Below, piece by piece: positions 43,076 through 51,577 of a stretch of DNA of 56,123 nucleotides. The DNA is from Flavipsychrobacter sp. (GTDB lineage: Bacteria > Bacteroidota > Bacteroidia > Chitinophagales > Chitinophagaceae). Every line of letters starts with the position of its first letter. Positions within the stretch are counted from its first letter, which is position 1. The stretch spans positions 1 to 56,123 of the forward strand of contig JAOQAP010000015.1 in the NCBI GenBank assembly GCA_025963465.1, given 5' to 3'. The translations under genes and the position numbers were made by a program. The notes under the pieces are model-generated. The model was given only the letters and a program-made list of their open reading frames with translations. It made no database searches and was not told the origin of the DNA.

Positions 43076-46009
43076 TTAGTAACCAAAGATCTCATTCATA
43101 GACAGCTTCTTTACAGTACCTATCTTTTGTACATCGTCAGCTTTTAGCTTTTTCTCTGATGCTACGATGCAATAAGTATATGGCTTGTTAGACATGCAGT
43201 CACTATGGAATTTCTTGAGGTCATTGTAAGCCAGCTTATCAGCATTCTCGTAGATGCTTTTACGAATGTCCTCATGCAAACCTTTACGCTCTGCAGTCAG
43301 GTAGTTGTAAATGATGTCATCTTCTGTGATACGCTCTGTTTCTATATCTTTCTTCATTTCAGAACGTGCAGAAAGCATATTGTTCTCTACAGATGGAAGA
43401 TCGTTCAGCAGTTCATTCATAGCCGTTATAGACTCGTTGAATTTATCGGCCTGGCAACCTATGTATGCAGACACGAAGTACGGATCTTCTTTCTTATCAG
43501 GCGTGCCTACATAAGAATAAGTAGAGTAGGCCAGCGCCTTGCTCTCGCGTATGGTCTGGAATACCAGTGAGCCCATACCGCCGCCAAAATAGTTGTTGAA
43601 CATATCTATCGACGGCTGCTTTGCAGGGTCGTAACCAGGTATATTCCTTACCCAGCGTATCTCGCTCTGCACCATATCATAGTCTGCGAATAACACTTCA
43701 TTTTTAGACTGCGTGGTATAGGTATATACTTTTGCAGATGGTGCAGGCCTGAACATGTTTGGTATGCGATGTATATCTTTCAGCGATGTAGTAAGACCTG
43801 TCATTGATTCAGGGCCATAGTAAATGATCCTGTGGCTGAAAGAAGGCAGGCTATGCAACAGTTCGGTGAGCTCAGCGCTGGTAAGATTTTTCAGTTCATC
43901 GTTGCTCAGTACATTATTGAAAGGGTTTTCTGCACCATAACGCGCATAGCTTACAATGCCGCTCATAATAGCGCCTTTGTTGTTCTTGGCATCAGCCCTG
44001 CTTTTGTTGATACGGGCTTTCAATGCAGTTAGTGCATCTTCATCCGGACGGCAATTGGTCATCAGGTTCTCCAGCAGTGCCACGGCCTTGCCAAAGTTTT
44101 CCTGCAGGCCTTCCAGAGATACAGTAGTGTATTCATTCTCTGCCTTCATGCTGAAATTACATGCCAGCTTGTAGAATTCCTTAGAGAAATTTTCTGAAGA
44201 CATTTTATCTGTACCCAGGAACTGGAGGTATTGCGCTGCAATAGCCAGCTTTTTGTCAGACCATGTTCCCATTTTGTAACGATATGCAAGACGGAACAGT
44301 CCGTTCACATCGTTGTGCACGTAAAGTACTTCTGCAGGGCCCAGGCTTCCTTTTTTCAGATCCTTGTCATAATCAACCCATACCGGTTTTACCTGTGTTA
44401 CGGGCATATTGACTACCGTCTTTACAAATGGTGACTGCGCATTAGGGTTGGTCTCTACAGGCGTAATAGTTGGCTTGTCTACCTTTACTATGTTCTTGTC
44501 TTCACCTTTGCGCTTGTACACTACTACATAGTTCTCGCCAAAGTATTTATTGGCAAATGCGATGATGTCTTTGCGGGTGAGTTTAGAAAGCTGGTCAGTA
44601 TAGGCTACGTCATTCAGCCAGTCTTCTTCGCCGGTAAATGCCGCCATAAGTGAATAAGCACGTGAGTTGTATTTCTCAGATGCCTGCATCATTGCTTTCT
44701 TCTGGTTATTCACTATAGATACCAGCAGGTCGTCGTCAAAGTTTCCTTTTTTCAGGTTCTCTATTTCGCCCAGCATCAGTGTCTTTACATCTTCCACGCT
44801 CTGACCCAGTGTAGGAACACCCTGGAGGTTCAGGTAGCCATAGTCGATGAGGATATCAGCGCTTGCCGATGCCCGAAGGAGCTTTTGTTTCTTAACAAGG
44901 TTCAGGTCTATAAGGCCTGCCTTGCCATTGGTCAGTATCTGGCCTACCAGGTCAGCCATCAGTGCGTCTTTGGAATGAACGCCCGGGTAGCGGTAGCCGA
45001 TAGCGACGAACTCAGCATCAGGGCCATATACTTCTTTTACTATAGGCGCTGTTATAGGCGCTTCCGGTTTGAAAGTATATTTAGGTACCGGTTTGTTCTG
45101 CATGTAGGAGAAGTACTGATCTACTTTTTTGATCATTTCATCCGGGTTAAAATCGCCGGATACTATGACGCCCATATTATTAGGTACATAGTAAGTGTTG
45201 TAGTACTTACGTATTTCCAGCAGGCTAGGGTTCTTCAGGTGCTCTACAGTACCTATGGTTGTCTGCTTGCCGTAGTTATGGTTCACGAACAGGTTAGAGA
45301 GCATGAGCTCAGATACCTTCCTGTTATCATTGTCCAGAGTACGGTTCTTTTCCTCGTACACTGCTTCCAGCTCTGTATGGAAGATACGGAACACAGGGTC
45401 TTTGAAACGGTCTGCCTGTACTTTCAGGAATTTATCTACTGCGTTTGAAGGAATATCTTCAGTATACACGGTCTGCTCAAATGAGGTAAAGGCATTCGTG
45501 CCCTTTGCACCCATTGATGACATCATTTTGTCATACTCGTTGGCAATTGCAAACTTAGCTGCAGCACCCGATATTGAATCTATCTGCCTGTAGATGGCCT
45601 TGCGTTTGTTCTCGTCCTTAGCGTGGTTGTATTCTTCATACAGGCCATTGATGTGGCCGAGCAACGGGCTTTCCTTGCTCCAGTCCAGCGAGCCATAGTT
45701 CTCTGTGCCCTTGAACATCATATGCTCCAGGTAGTGCGCCAGCCCTGTATGATCGGCCGGGTCAGTTTTACTGCCCGCTTTGGTTGCTATGAAAAAGTGT
45801 ATCCTTGGCTCTTTGTGCGTAGGACTCAGGATAACAGTAAGGCCGTTTGGCAAAGTATAAAAGCGGGCTTTCATAGGGTCGTTCGACACGAACTTGTATG
45901 TATAGCCGCCTTCTTTTTTCTCCTGCCATTCATGATTACTGCCCTGTGCATAAGACGCACCCGAACATAGTCCCCATAACAGGAACAATGAAATTTTTAC
46001 TGCTTTCAT
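43076..46009 (-). CDS. M16-family zinc metallopeptidase, full-length (two-domain pairs)
   Basis: A 977-residue secreted or periplasmic inverzincin. I place the start at ATG 46009 (MKAVKISLFLLWGLCSGASYA-QG); a longer frame begins 28 codons upstream without sense. The active site HYLEH (His92, Glu95, His96) lies in GLAHYLEHMMFKGTENYG, and VYEEKNRTLDND supplies the distal acidic ligand. The second half is an inactive paired domain (LFADYDMVQSEIRWV, YFGGGMGSLVFQTIRESKALAYSTYSY). This is pitrilysin-like architecture. It may degrade peptides in the periplasm. The gene is monocistronic with a 15-bp terminator. Confidence 0.93.
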   Translation of the reverse strand: MKAVKISLFLLWGLCSGASYAQGSNHEWQEKKEGGYTYKFVSNDPMKARFYTLPNGLTVILSPTHKEPRIHFFIATKAGSKTDPADHTGLAHYLEHMMFKGTENYGSLDWSKESPLLGHINGLYEEYNHAKDENKRKAIYRQIDSISGAAAKFAIANEYDKMMSSMGAKGTNAFTSFEQTVYTEDIPSNAVDKFLKVQADRFKDPVFRIFHTELEAVYEEKNRTLDNDNRKVSELMLSNLFVNHNYGKQTTIGTVEHLKNPSLLEIRKYYNTYYVPNNMGVIVSGDFNPDEMIKKVDQYFSYMQNKPVPKYTFKPEAPITAPIVKEVYGPDAEFVAIGYRYPGVHSKDALMADLVGQILTNGKAGLIDLNLVKKQKLLRASASADILIDYGYLNLQGVPTLGQSVEDVKTLMLGEIENLKKGNFDDDLLVSIVNNQKKAMMQASEKYNSRAYSLMAAFTGEEDWLNDVAYTDQLSKLTRKDIIAFANKYFGENYVVVYKRKGEDKNIVKVDKPTITPVETNPNAQSPFVKTVVNMPVTQVKPVWVDYDKDLKKGSLGPAEVLYVHNDVNGLFRLAYRYKMGTWSDKKLAIAAQYLQFLGTDKMSSENFSKEFYKLACNFSMKAENEYTTVSLEGLQENFGKAVALLENLMTNCRPDEDALTALKARINKSRADAKNNKGAIMSGIVSYARYGAENPFNNVLSNDELKNLTSAELTELLHSLPSFSHRIIYYGPESMTGLTTSLKDIHRIPNMFRPAPSAKVYTYTTQSKNEVLFADYDMVQSEIRWVRNIPGYDPAKQPSIDMFNNYFGGGMGSLVFQTIRESKALAYSTYSYVGTPDKKEDPYFVSAYIGCQADKFNESITAMNELLNDLPSVENNMLSARSEMKKDIETERITEDDIIYNYLTAERKGLHEDIRKSIYENADKLAYNDLKKFHSDCMSNKPYTYCIVASEKKLKADDVQKIGTVKKLSMNEIFGY

Positions 46010-46102
46010 ATATTGTGGATGTTTGAAACGATGGTAAGTTATTAAATTTTCGTGATATACTTTAAGGCGATGGAAATTATTTTTGCCTGACAAAGGAAGC
46101 CG

Positions 46103-47152
46103 TTAATCCAGCTTTTTAGGTGTCCACCCCAGTTGGGTGAATATTTTACGGCGCAGCAGGAAATAATCCCACACGATACTGCGGGTATAGATACCTTCTT
46201 CATTCCTGCGTACATGCAGAATCTTATTTTCGCGGCGGCGTTTCAGCCATTTACCTATTTCGCGATACACATGGTAATGGGCCTTGACGATGATGAATGT
46301 TTCCTTTGGCTTGCCGGTGAATAAAAGCCGGAGACCGGCTATGCCATCCAGCACCAGGCGGAATGGGAACAACCAGAGCATCTTCGTTCCTTTCTCATTT
46401 TTGATGAGCAGTATCAGGTTGTTGCGGAAATTATAGTAGAGCTTTTGAGGGCTGCCGTAACTGATGACACTGCCACCTACGTGATAGACAAGTGACTTAG
46501 CTATGTAGCCTATTTTATAGCCAGCGTTCTTCAGCCGCCAGCATAGGTCCACTTCTTCCATATGTGCATAGAAGTCATTGTCAAGCCCGCCTACTTTATG
46601 ATACAGATCTGACCGTACCATAAAACAACCGCCTGATGCCCAGAAGACCTCAATGTTATCGTCGTACTGCCCGTTGTCTTTTTCTATATCGAAGAATATG
46701 CGGCCACGGCAAAAAAGGTAACCGTATTTATCCATAAAGCCGCCACCTGCGCCTGCGTACTCAAAGCACTCGCGGTTGCGCCAGTAGCGGATCTTAGGCT
46801 GGCAGGCCGCCAGCATTTCATCGCGCTCCATAGCGGCATAGAGTGGCGGGAACCACCCTTCTGTTACTTCAAAATCGGCACTGAGTAAAATGTAGTATTT
46901 GGCCTTGATCTGCTTCAGGGCTTCGTAGTAGCCATTGGCAAAGCCATTATTGACACTGATCTGTAAGGTCTTTACGGTAGGAAAATTGTCCTGAACGTAT
47001 TGCAGTGTATCGTCTGTAGATGCATTATCAGCTACTATGACCTCATAACCTGTATGGGCCTCCTCAACGATCTTTGGCAAAAACAGTTCATGCCACTTAG
47101 TGCCATTGTAGCTTAATATTACAACGGCTGTATCCTTATGGCATACGATCAT
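46103..47152 (-). CDS. Family 2 glycosyltransferase
   Basis: A 349-residue GT2 (GT-A fold) enzyme of the rhamnosyl/O-antigen type. Visible text: VVILSYNGTKWHELFLP, VIVADNASTDDT (nucleotide-sugar pocket), SVNNGFANGYYEAL, YYILLSADFEV (the Asp of the metal-binding region), and WASGGCFMVRSDLYHKVGGLDNDFYAHMEEVDLCWRLKNAGYKIG with the catalytic ED. The C-terminal part has one or two hydrophobic segments (LWLFPFRLVLDGIAGLRLLF) that may touch the membrane. It is likely to act in surface polysaccharide or glycan synthesis at the inner face of the membrane. The neighbours do not form a polysaccharide cluster, so the acceptor is unknown. Confidence 0.92.
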   Translation of the reverse strand: MIVCHKDTAVVILSYNGTKWHELFLPKIVEEAHTGYEVIVADNASTDDTLQYVQDNFPTVKTLQISVNNGFANGYYEALKQIKAKYYILLSADFEVTEGWFPPLYAAMERDEMLAACQPKIRYWRNRECFEYAGAGGGFMDKYGYLFCRGRIFFDIEKDNGQYDDNIEVFWASGGCFMVRSDLYHKVGGLDNDFYAHMEEVDLCWRLKNAGYKIGYIAKSLVYHVGGSVISYGSPQKLYYNFRNNLILLIKNEKGTKMLWLFPFRLVLDGIAGLRLLFTGKPKETFIIVKAHYHVYREIGKWLKRRRENKILHVRRNEEGIYTRSIVWDYFLLRRKIFTQLGWTPKKLD

Positions 47153-47173
47153 AGCGCTATAGGTGCTATAAAA

Positions 47174-47392
47174 TTATTTATAGGTAGGTTCGTAAAGCGT
47201 ATTGCCCGGTACCGGTGTACTATCCGGTTTCTGGTATTTATGCTGATACAGGTTATAGCAGCCCGCCCATGCGAAAATGAAGAATCCAAAGAAGCTCAGT
47301 AAAAATAAAAAACGCGAACTTGAAGGCTTATTCAGCGCAATGTCATTCGTGTTATCCAGCTCGGTCGCGTTATGGTTATGTTGGGTGCTCAT
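47174..47392 (-). CDS. Small single-pass membrane protein
   Basis: A 72-residue protein with a hydrophilic His/Asn-rich N-terminus, one membrane helix (about 28-48, FLFLLSFFGFFIFAWAGCYNLY) and a short outward Pro-rich tail. Function unknown. A TATTTTTG box (47414-47421 on the minus strand) sits 22 bases before the ATG, which supports a real gene. It lies 21 bases upstream of the glycosyltransferase gene, so the two are probably one transcript. Confidence 0.7.
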   Translation of the reverse strand: MSTQHNHNATELDNTNDIALNKPSSSRFLFLLSFFGFFIFAWAGCYNLYQHKYQKPDSTPVPGNTLYEPTYK

Positions 47393-47413
47393 GAAGTATT
47401 AAAATTTCCTTGG

Positions 47414-47421
47414 CAAAAATA
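47414..47421 (-). promoter_or_regulatory. Candidate -7 box for the small membrane protein/glycosyltransferase pair
   Basis: On the minus strand this reads TATTTTTG (TAnnTTTG), 22 bases before the ATG at 47392. The closest TTG lies too near for a classical -33. Confidence 0.4.
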
Positions 47422-47486
47422 ATAGTAATTCTTTCAAAATCATAATATTTTTACCATTCCTTCGTTATTTCCTGGAGGGGAGCGGT

Positions 47487-48629
47487 ATGCGTCAATATTT
47501 CAATTGGAAAACATATTTAGCCATTATAGCATTGCTAATAGTGGGGGCATCGCTATATTATACCAGCGAGCTGGCCGGTAAGCTGGCAGTAGAAGAGAAA
47601 AAGAAGGTGGAAGAACTGGTAAGCGCCCTGAAAACACTGGGCAGCGTAACCAATACCAACAGCCAGGAAAACGCATTTGCAGGAAACGTCATAGAGCGCA
47701 ATACCACCATTCCCCTCATTATTACGGATGAAAAGGACGGCATCATCAATAGTACAAATATAGATACAACAGGTGCGCCTAATAAAGAAAGGGTAATAAA
47801 GGACAAGCTGGAGGAGTTTAAGAAGATACACCCGCCTATACCGGTGGACTATGGTACAGGTAAGAATTATGTGTACTATGGCGAATCTTACCTGCTTACA
47901 CAGCTCAGGTACTTTCCTTATGTGCAGCTGGCCATCATTATACTTTTCCTGATCGTAGTGCTGATAGCGCTGTCTACGGCCCATCGCAGCCTGCAGAACC
48001 AGGTATGGGTGGGCCTTTCCAAAGAAACAGCGCACCAGCTGGGCACGCCGCTGAGCTCTATAGAGGCATGGCTGGAACTGCTCAGGGACAATGAGCTGAA
48101 TAATGAGGCCGTCATTGAGATGCAGAAAGACCTGGACAGGCTGAAGCTGGTAGCAGACCGGTTTAGCAAGGTAGGCAGTGCACCGCAGCTGGAAGAAGAG
48201 AACCTGGTGACCCGGCTGGGCAGCATAGTGGACTATATGCAGAAACGGGCACCTAAAAAAGTGACCATTGCACTGCATCATAAAGAAGACGATATACCTG
48301 TGAACATCAGCGGCCCGCTGCTGGACTGGGTGATGGAAAACCTGATACGCAATGCCCTGGACGCTATGGAAGGCCATGGCCGGATAGATATTACTATTGC
48401 CAACTATCCGCAGCAGGTGTGGGTAGATGTGCAGGATAGCGGTAAGGGCATCCCTGCCTACCAGGTAAAAAAGGTATTCACACCCGGGTTTACCACCAAA
48501 AAGCGTGGCTGGGGCCTTGGCCTGTCATTATCCCGCCGTATAGTAGAGAAGTATCATCACGGTTCCATCTATGTAAAACAGTCTGAAGTGGGTAAGGGTA
48601 CTACTTTTAGGATCATATTGAGGAGGTAG
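47487..48629 (+). CDS. Membrane-bound sensor histidine kinase
   Basis: A 380-residue kinase. Helix 1 (about 9-25) and helix 2 (about 144-163) enclose a periplasmic loop of about 115 residues that could bind a ligand. The HisKA motif is LSKETAHQLGTPLSSIEAW (phospho-His183), in the ETAHQLGTP form common in Bacteroidota. Then come the N box NLIRNALDAMEG, G1 VQDSGKGIPAY, and GWGLGLSLSRRIVEKYHHG, with GKGTTFRIILRR at the end. No response regulator is adjacent, so its partner lies elsewhere. A strong Shine-Dalgarno-like GGAGGGG (47474-47480) precedes the ATG, unusual for this group. Confidence 0.92.
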   Translation: MRQYFNWKTYLAIIALLIVGASLYYTSELAGKLAVEEKKKVEELVSALKTLGSVTNTNSQENAFAGNVIERNTTIPLIITDEKDGIINSTNIDTTGAPNKERVIKDKLEEFKKIHPPIPVDYGTGKNYVYYGESYLLTQLRYFPYVQLAIIILFLIVVLIALSTAHRSLQNQVWVGLSKETAHQLGTPLSSIEAWLELLRDNELNNEAVIEMQKDLDRLKLVADRFSKVGSAPQLEEENLVTRLGSIVDYMQKRAPKKVTIALHHKEDDIPVNISGPLLDWVMENLIRNALDAMEGHGRIDITIANYPQQVWVDVQDSGKGIPAYQVKKVFTPGFTTKKRGWGLGLSLSRRIVEKYHHGSIYVKQSEVGKGTTFRIILRR

Positions 48630-48812
48630 ACAACCCAAACCCCTCCCGCTGGAAAGCGGGACCTTGTTCCGGGGCTTCCGCTCATATTGTACTGTCGTTT
48701 TTACATGAATAGGACCTATTGAAAAATAAGAGTAAATCTCTGTTTGGGGCTTAGGGTTAGATTTTTTTAGAAAATAAGGGGAAGTCCCTTTAGGGATTTA
48801 GGGTTTTCTCCT

Positions 48813-49106
48813 TTACCTTTGCCGTCCATCAAAAATAAGTTGCGGCGATGGCGAAATTGGTAGACGCACTACTTTGAGGTGGTAGCGCCTGTAACGGGCA
48901 TGGGAGTTCGAATCTCCTTTGCCGCACTTAAGCCGGAAATGGCAGGAAATTGAAGGGATTGCTCGTAAATGAGTAATCCCTTTTCCTTTAGTTATTTCAG
49001 GCATTATTATAAAAGCATCGGTTTTGGTTAGCACATCAATTCCTTCTGCACCCTTGATATATAGAATGTCATGTGCGATTTGTACTAATTTAAGAGTGTC
49101 CATCAC
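48813..49106 (-). CDS. Doubtful small frame running into the tRNA-Leu locus
   Basis: A 97-codon minus-strand frame starts 12 bases after the stop of the 345-residue gene (ATG at 49106 or 49103). Its first 40 residues (MDTLKLVQIAHDILYIKGAEGIDVLTK and so on) look protein-like. The remainder reads through the tRNA terminator and across the tRNA itself, which is not credible as coding sequence. The best reading is a gene whose 3' end was lost, perhaps when an element inserted beside the tRNA. It may also be chance. Confidence 0.25.
   Translation of the reverse strand: MMDTLKLVQIAHDILYIKGAEGIDVLTKTDAFIIMPEITKGKGITHLRAIPSISCHFRLKCGKGDSNSHARYRRYHLKVVRLPISPSPQLIFDGRQR
48842..48926 (+). tRNA. tRNA-Leu (anticodon GAG)
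   Basis: A class II tRNA of 85 bases. The acceptor stem pairs GCGGCGA with TTGCCGC and the discriminator is A. The D region (TGGCGAAATTGGTAGACGC) is typical of tRNA-Leu. The anticodon loop TTGAGGT in the CTACT...GGTAG stem gives GAG. The long variable arm is followed by the T arm GGGAGTTCGAATCTCCT. The 3' CCA is not encoded. Confidence 0.97.
48953..48990 (+). terminator. Terminator of tRNA-Leu
   Basis: The stem AAGGGATTGCTC / GAGTAATCCCTT (one G-U pair) with a GTAAAT loop is followed by a T-rich tract, 26 bases after the tRNA. Confidence 0.88.
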
Positions 49107-49118
49107 TTTATGATTTTA

Positions 49119-50156
49119 CTAGTTAGCCTCTTCCTCTGGTTTCTTGTTTGCAATTAGTTTCAAATCCGTCAGGCTATCTCTAAGTTCTTTAATTTTTACT
49201 TTATCTGCCTCCAGCTTTGCAATCTCTTCTTCTTTATCAGAGTTTTCACCGAGATAGAACTTTACATCTCCGCCATTAGTAATGAATTTATATTGTTTAA
49301 CGATTGCCATGTGAATTGCTGCTTTTTTTTCAGCTTTACTATTATGCTCACGCATTTTTTGTTCAACAATTTCATCGATATGCATGTCGATTCTCTTACT
49401 TAAATCGTCTTTTGCTGCTTGAACATACTGATTTTGCAATTCTTTCGGACCTATAGGGTTTGCTTGTAAATTAGCAATCATCGTTTTATGACCTATAAAA
49501 GCTGTTTCCAATTGGATCAAAGGAACAATTGTTGCAAGTAGAGTGGCAATTATTGCATCTTTGGTTTTAATCCTCATTCGAGTTGGAGAAGATTTTGTCA
49601 TCTCCATTATTTCGAAATCATTTCTATCTATATCAAGCAGCTGAGCGTATCCATCAAGGATAACATACCAATCATTAAACTGCTCTTTCCCCTCAGTAAC
49701 ATTATCTATTTTAACATCCCCGTCGAAGACAATTTCAATCATTCCTTCTCCGTCATTGACCGATGGCTCCAATATTGATAGTTGGTCTAGAAATATAATA
49801 CTTTTATTAAGTGCAGATTTGGAAGCGAGTAGATCCTGATAAGTGAGGGCTAATCCTTCGATAAGACCAGTCGGTGAAACGTTTTGCAACCTTGAAGGTT
49901 TTCCTTCATAAATTGTATCCGGTACTCCTAATGTAGCTAATAACATTTTCTCAAATGTTGTTAAATTTTTAAGAAGTTTAATGCGAGTAAATGCCTTGTC
50001 AATTTTTTCTCGGAATTCCTGCGTGAAATTTGACGGAGTCTGCTTGTAAGCTACCGCATTAGCTTTCCAATCATCCAAATCTCTATTAATAATTGAGTCA
50101 CCAAATAAGATGCTATCTACTTTTTGAAGAATTTGTAAACTATTCTTTATATCCAT
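49119..50156 (-). CDS. Uncharacterised AT-rich gene next to tRNA-Leu
   Basis: A 345-residue protein with no recognised family. It starts MDIKNSLQILQKVDSIL. An alpha-helical N-terminal half (about 1-130) is followed by a mixed segment (139-200: MIEIVFDGDVKIDNVTEGKEQFNDWYVILDGYAQLLDIDRNDFEIMEM...TRMRIKTKD) and then a hydrophobic helix (201-216, AIIATLLATIVPLIQ). The C-terminus is charged, with coiled-coil features (KEEEIAKLEADKVKIKELRDSL). No signal peptide or catalytic motif is visible. Its base composition is poorer in G and C than the flanking genes. It stands beside a tRNA, a common integration site, so it may be acquired accessory cargo (inference). Confidence 0.7.
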   Translation of the reverse strand: MDIKNSLQILQKVDSILFGDSIINRDLDDWKANAVAYKQTPSNFTQEFREKIDKAFTRIKLLKNLTTFEKMLLATLGVPDTIYEGKPSRLQNVSPTGLIEGLALTYQDLLASKSALNKSIIFLDQLSILEPSVNDGEGMIEIVFDGDVKIDNVTEGKEQFNDWYVILDGYAQLLDIDRNDFEIMEMTKSSPTRMRIKTKDAIIATLLATIVPLIQLETAFIGHKTMIANLQANPIGPKELQNQYVQAAKDDLSKRIDMHIDEIVEQKMREHNSKAEKKAAIHMAIVKQYKFITNGGDVKFYLGENSDKEEEIAKLEADKVKIKELRDSLTDLKLIANKKPEEEAN

Positions 50157-50466
50157 CGTTTTTTAACGAATATAGGTGATTCTGTTTTAATTGATATTGG
50201 TTTCGATATAAAACGTCACAATTTGGCTATCCCATCATGCATTACACACTTTTACGGTTGATACCCGGATTATGATCTTCATCAAAGGTTCGATAACGCT
50301 CTCATCTGGGGCACTTAAAGATAAAACCCACTACAAGAGCGGGTTTTGTTATGATCTATTATACTTCGTGCCTGAGAATGGATTTTTCCATTTAACTTTC
50401 TGAATAAATATGATTCTTTCAAAGGAATTTTGCCGTATCATCGTCTAACAGAGTGATAAGTATGTG
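50157..50466. other. Intergenic gap with a hairpin
   Basis: This 310-base gap lies between divergent genes. A 7-bp stem AAAACCC / GGGTTTT with an 11-base loop lies at 50323-50347 and looks like a terminator, but no gene precedes it. Possibly a remnant. The rest shows no gene, and no copy of the tRNA-Leu 3' end was found by eye. Confidence 0.5.
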
Positions 50467-51480
50467 ATGAGAAAGCCGGTTATTATTATTGCTTTATTGG
50501 TATTGGTTGTGCTGGCTTCGTTCAGAACGAAAAGCACTGACCTGTTTCGCAGGCCGGAGGGGTGGCCTAAGCCGGTGTATAATTTCAAAAAGCACCCGCT
50601 GGATGAGCAAAAAGTAATGCTGGGCAGGGTATTGTTTTACGACCCTATACTTTCAAAGGACAATACGATCTCCTGCAATAGTTGCCATCTGCAGGCAACC
50701 TCGTTTACGCATGTAGACCACGCGCTCAGTCATGGGGTAGAGGGGAAGATAGGCACCCGTAATGCTCCGGGCCTGACTAACCTGGCATGGAGCAAACGCC
50801 TGATGTGGGACGGCGAAGTCGACAATATAGACGTACAGGCAATAAAGCCCATCTGCAATCCGCTGGAGATGGCCGAAACAATGGAGAACGTGGTGCGTAA
50901 ACTACAAATGGCGGGTGATTATCCTATGTTGTTTTACAAAGCTTTCGGGGATTCTGCTATTACACAGGCCGGTATATTGCAATCGCTATCCCAGTTCATG
51001 CTTACCATGGTGAGCGCTAATGCAAAGTATGACAGAGTAAAGAGGGGAGAGGAGCAGTTCTCAGAACAGGAGAATAAAGGGTATGTAATATTTAAAGAGC
51101 ACTGCTCTACCTGCCATACAGAGCCTTTGTTTACTAATGAGCAATTTGAGAATAACGGGCTGGCTGTAGATGATGAGCTGAAAGACATAGGCTATATGAA
51201 AGTGACGCATAAAAGCGAAGACTCTTTGAAATTTAAAGTACCCACCCTGCGCAATGTGCAGTATACTTATCCTTACATGCATGATGGCAGGTTCAAGACA
51301 CTGAGCATGGTGCTCAACAATTACATCATGGGCATACAGCAAAGCCCTTCGCTTCATCCCTCGCTCAGGAAGGGTATCTACCTGTCATCCGACCAGAAGT
51401 CTGACCTGATCAGCTTCCTGTTCACATTGTCAGACAAAGAATTTCTTACAGATCCACGGTTCAGCTACATTAAAAAATAA
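50467..51480 (+). CDS. MauG/CcpA-type dihaem cytochrome c peroxidase
   Basis: A 337-residue periplasmic dihaem protein. I use ATG 50467 (MRKPVIIIALLVLVVLASF, a membrane anchor or signal). Haem 1 is at CNSCH in NTISCNSCHLQATSFTHVDHALSHGV, and haem 2 at CSTCH in IFKEHCSTCHTEPLFTN. The peroxidase landmarks TRNAPGLTNLAWSKRLMWDGEVDNID and FKVPTLRNVQYTYPYMHDGRFKTLSMVLNNY are present. It reduces hydrogen peroxide with electrons from a small cytochrome, or oxidises a protein substrate as MauG does. The gene 97 bases downstream encodes a T9SS-exported YHYH protein on the same strand; whether they share a transcript is unclear. Confidence 0.92.
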   Translation: MRKPVIIIALLVLVVLASFRTKSTDLFRRPEGWPKPVYNFKKHPLDEQKVMLGRVLFYDPILSKDNTISCNSCHLQATSFTHVDHALSHGVEGKIGTRNAPGLTNLAWSKRLMWDGEVDNIDVQAIKPICNPLEMAETMENVVRKLQMAGDYPMLFYKAFGDSAITQAGILQSLSQFMLTMVSANAKYDRVKRGEEQFSEQENKGYVIFKEHCSTCHTEPLFTNEQFENNGLAVDDELKDIGYMKVTHKSEDSLKFKVPTLRNVQYTYPYMHDGRFKTLSMVLNNYIMGIQQSPSLHPSLRKGIYLSSDQKSDLISFLFTLSDKEFLTDPRFSYIKK

Positions 51481-51577
51481 TTTTACAGAACGGCGAAGGA
51501 TAGTGTTACAGCAAACGTCTAAACAGGTATAAATAGCTGTTCCGGCAGCATTTGTACACACACTAAAACTTATAACA

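Noticed and set aside
46103-48629. Polysaccharide synthesis cluster around the family 2 glycosyltransferase
   Set aside because: Neighbours are a peptidase, a small membrane protein and a kinase; no other sugar gene is present.
48813-48952. Coding sequence overlapping tRNA-Leu and its terminator
   Set aside because: Residues from this part come from translating the complement of the tRNA, so only the 5' part of the frame could be real.
50260-50347. tRNA or tRNA fragment (GGTTCGATAACG followed by a hairpin)
   Set aside because: The T-loop-like GGTTCGAT has no pairing stem and no acceptor or anticodon arm can be built.
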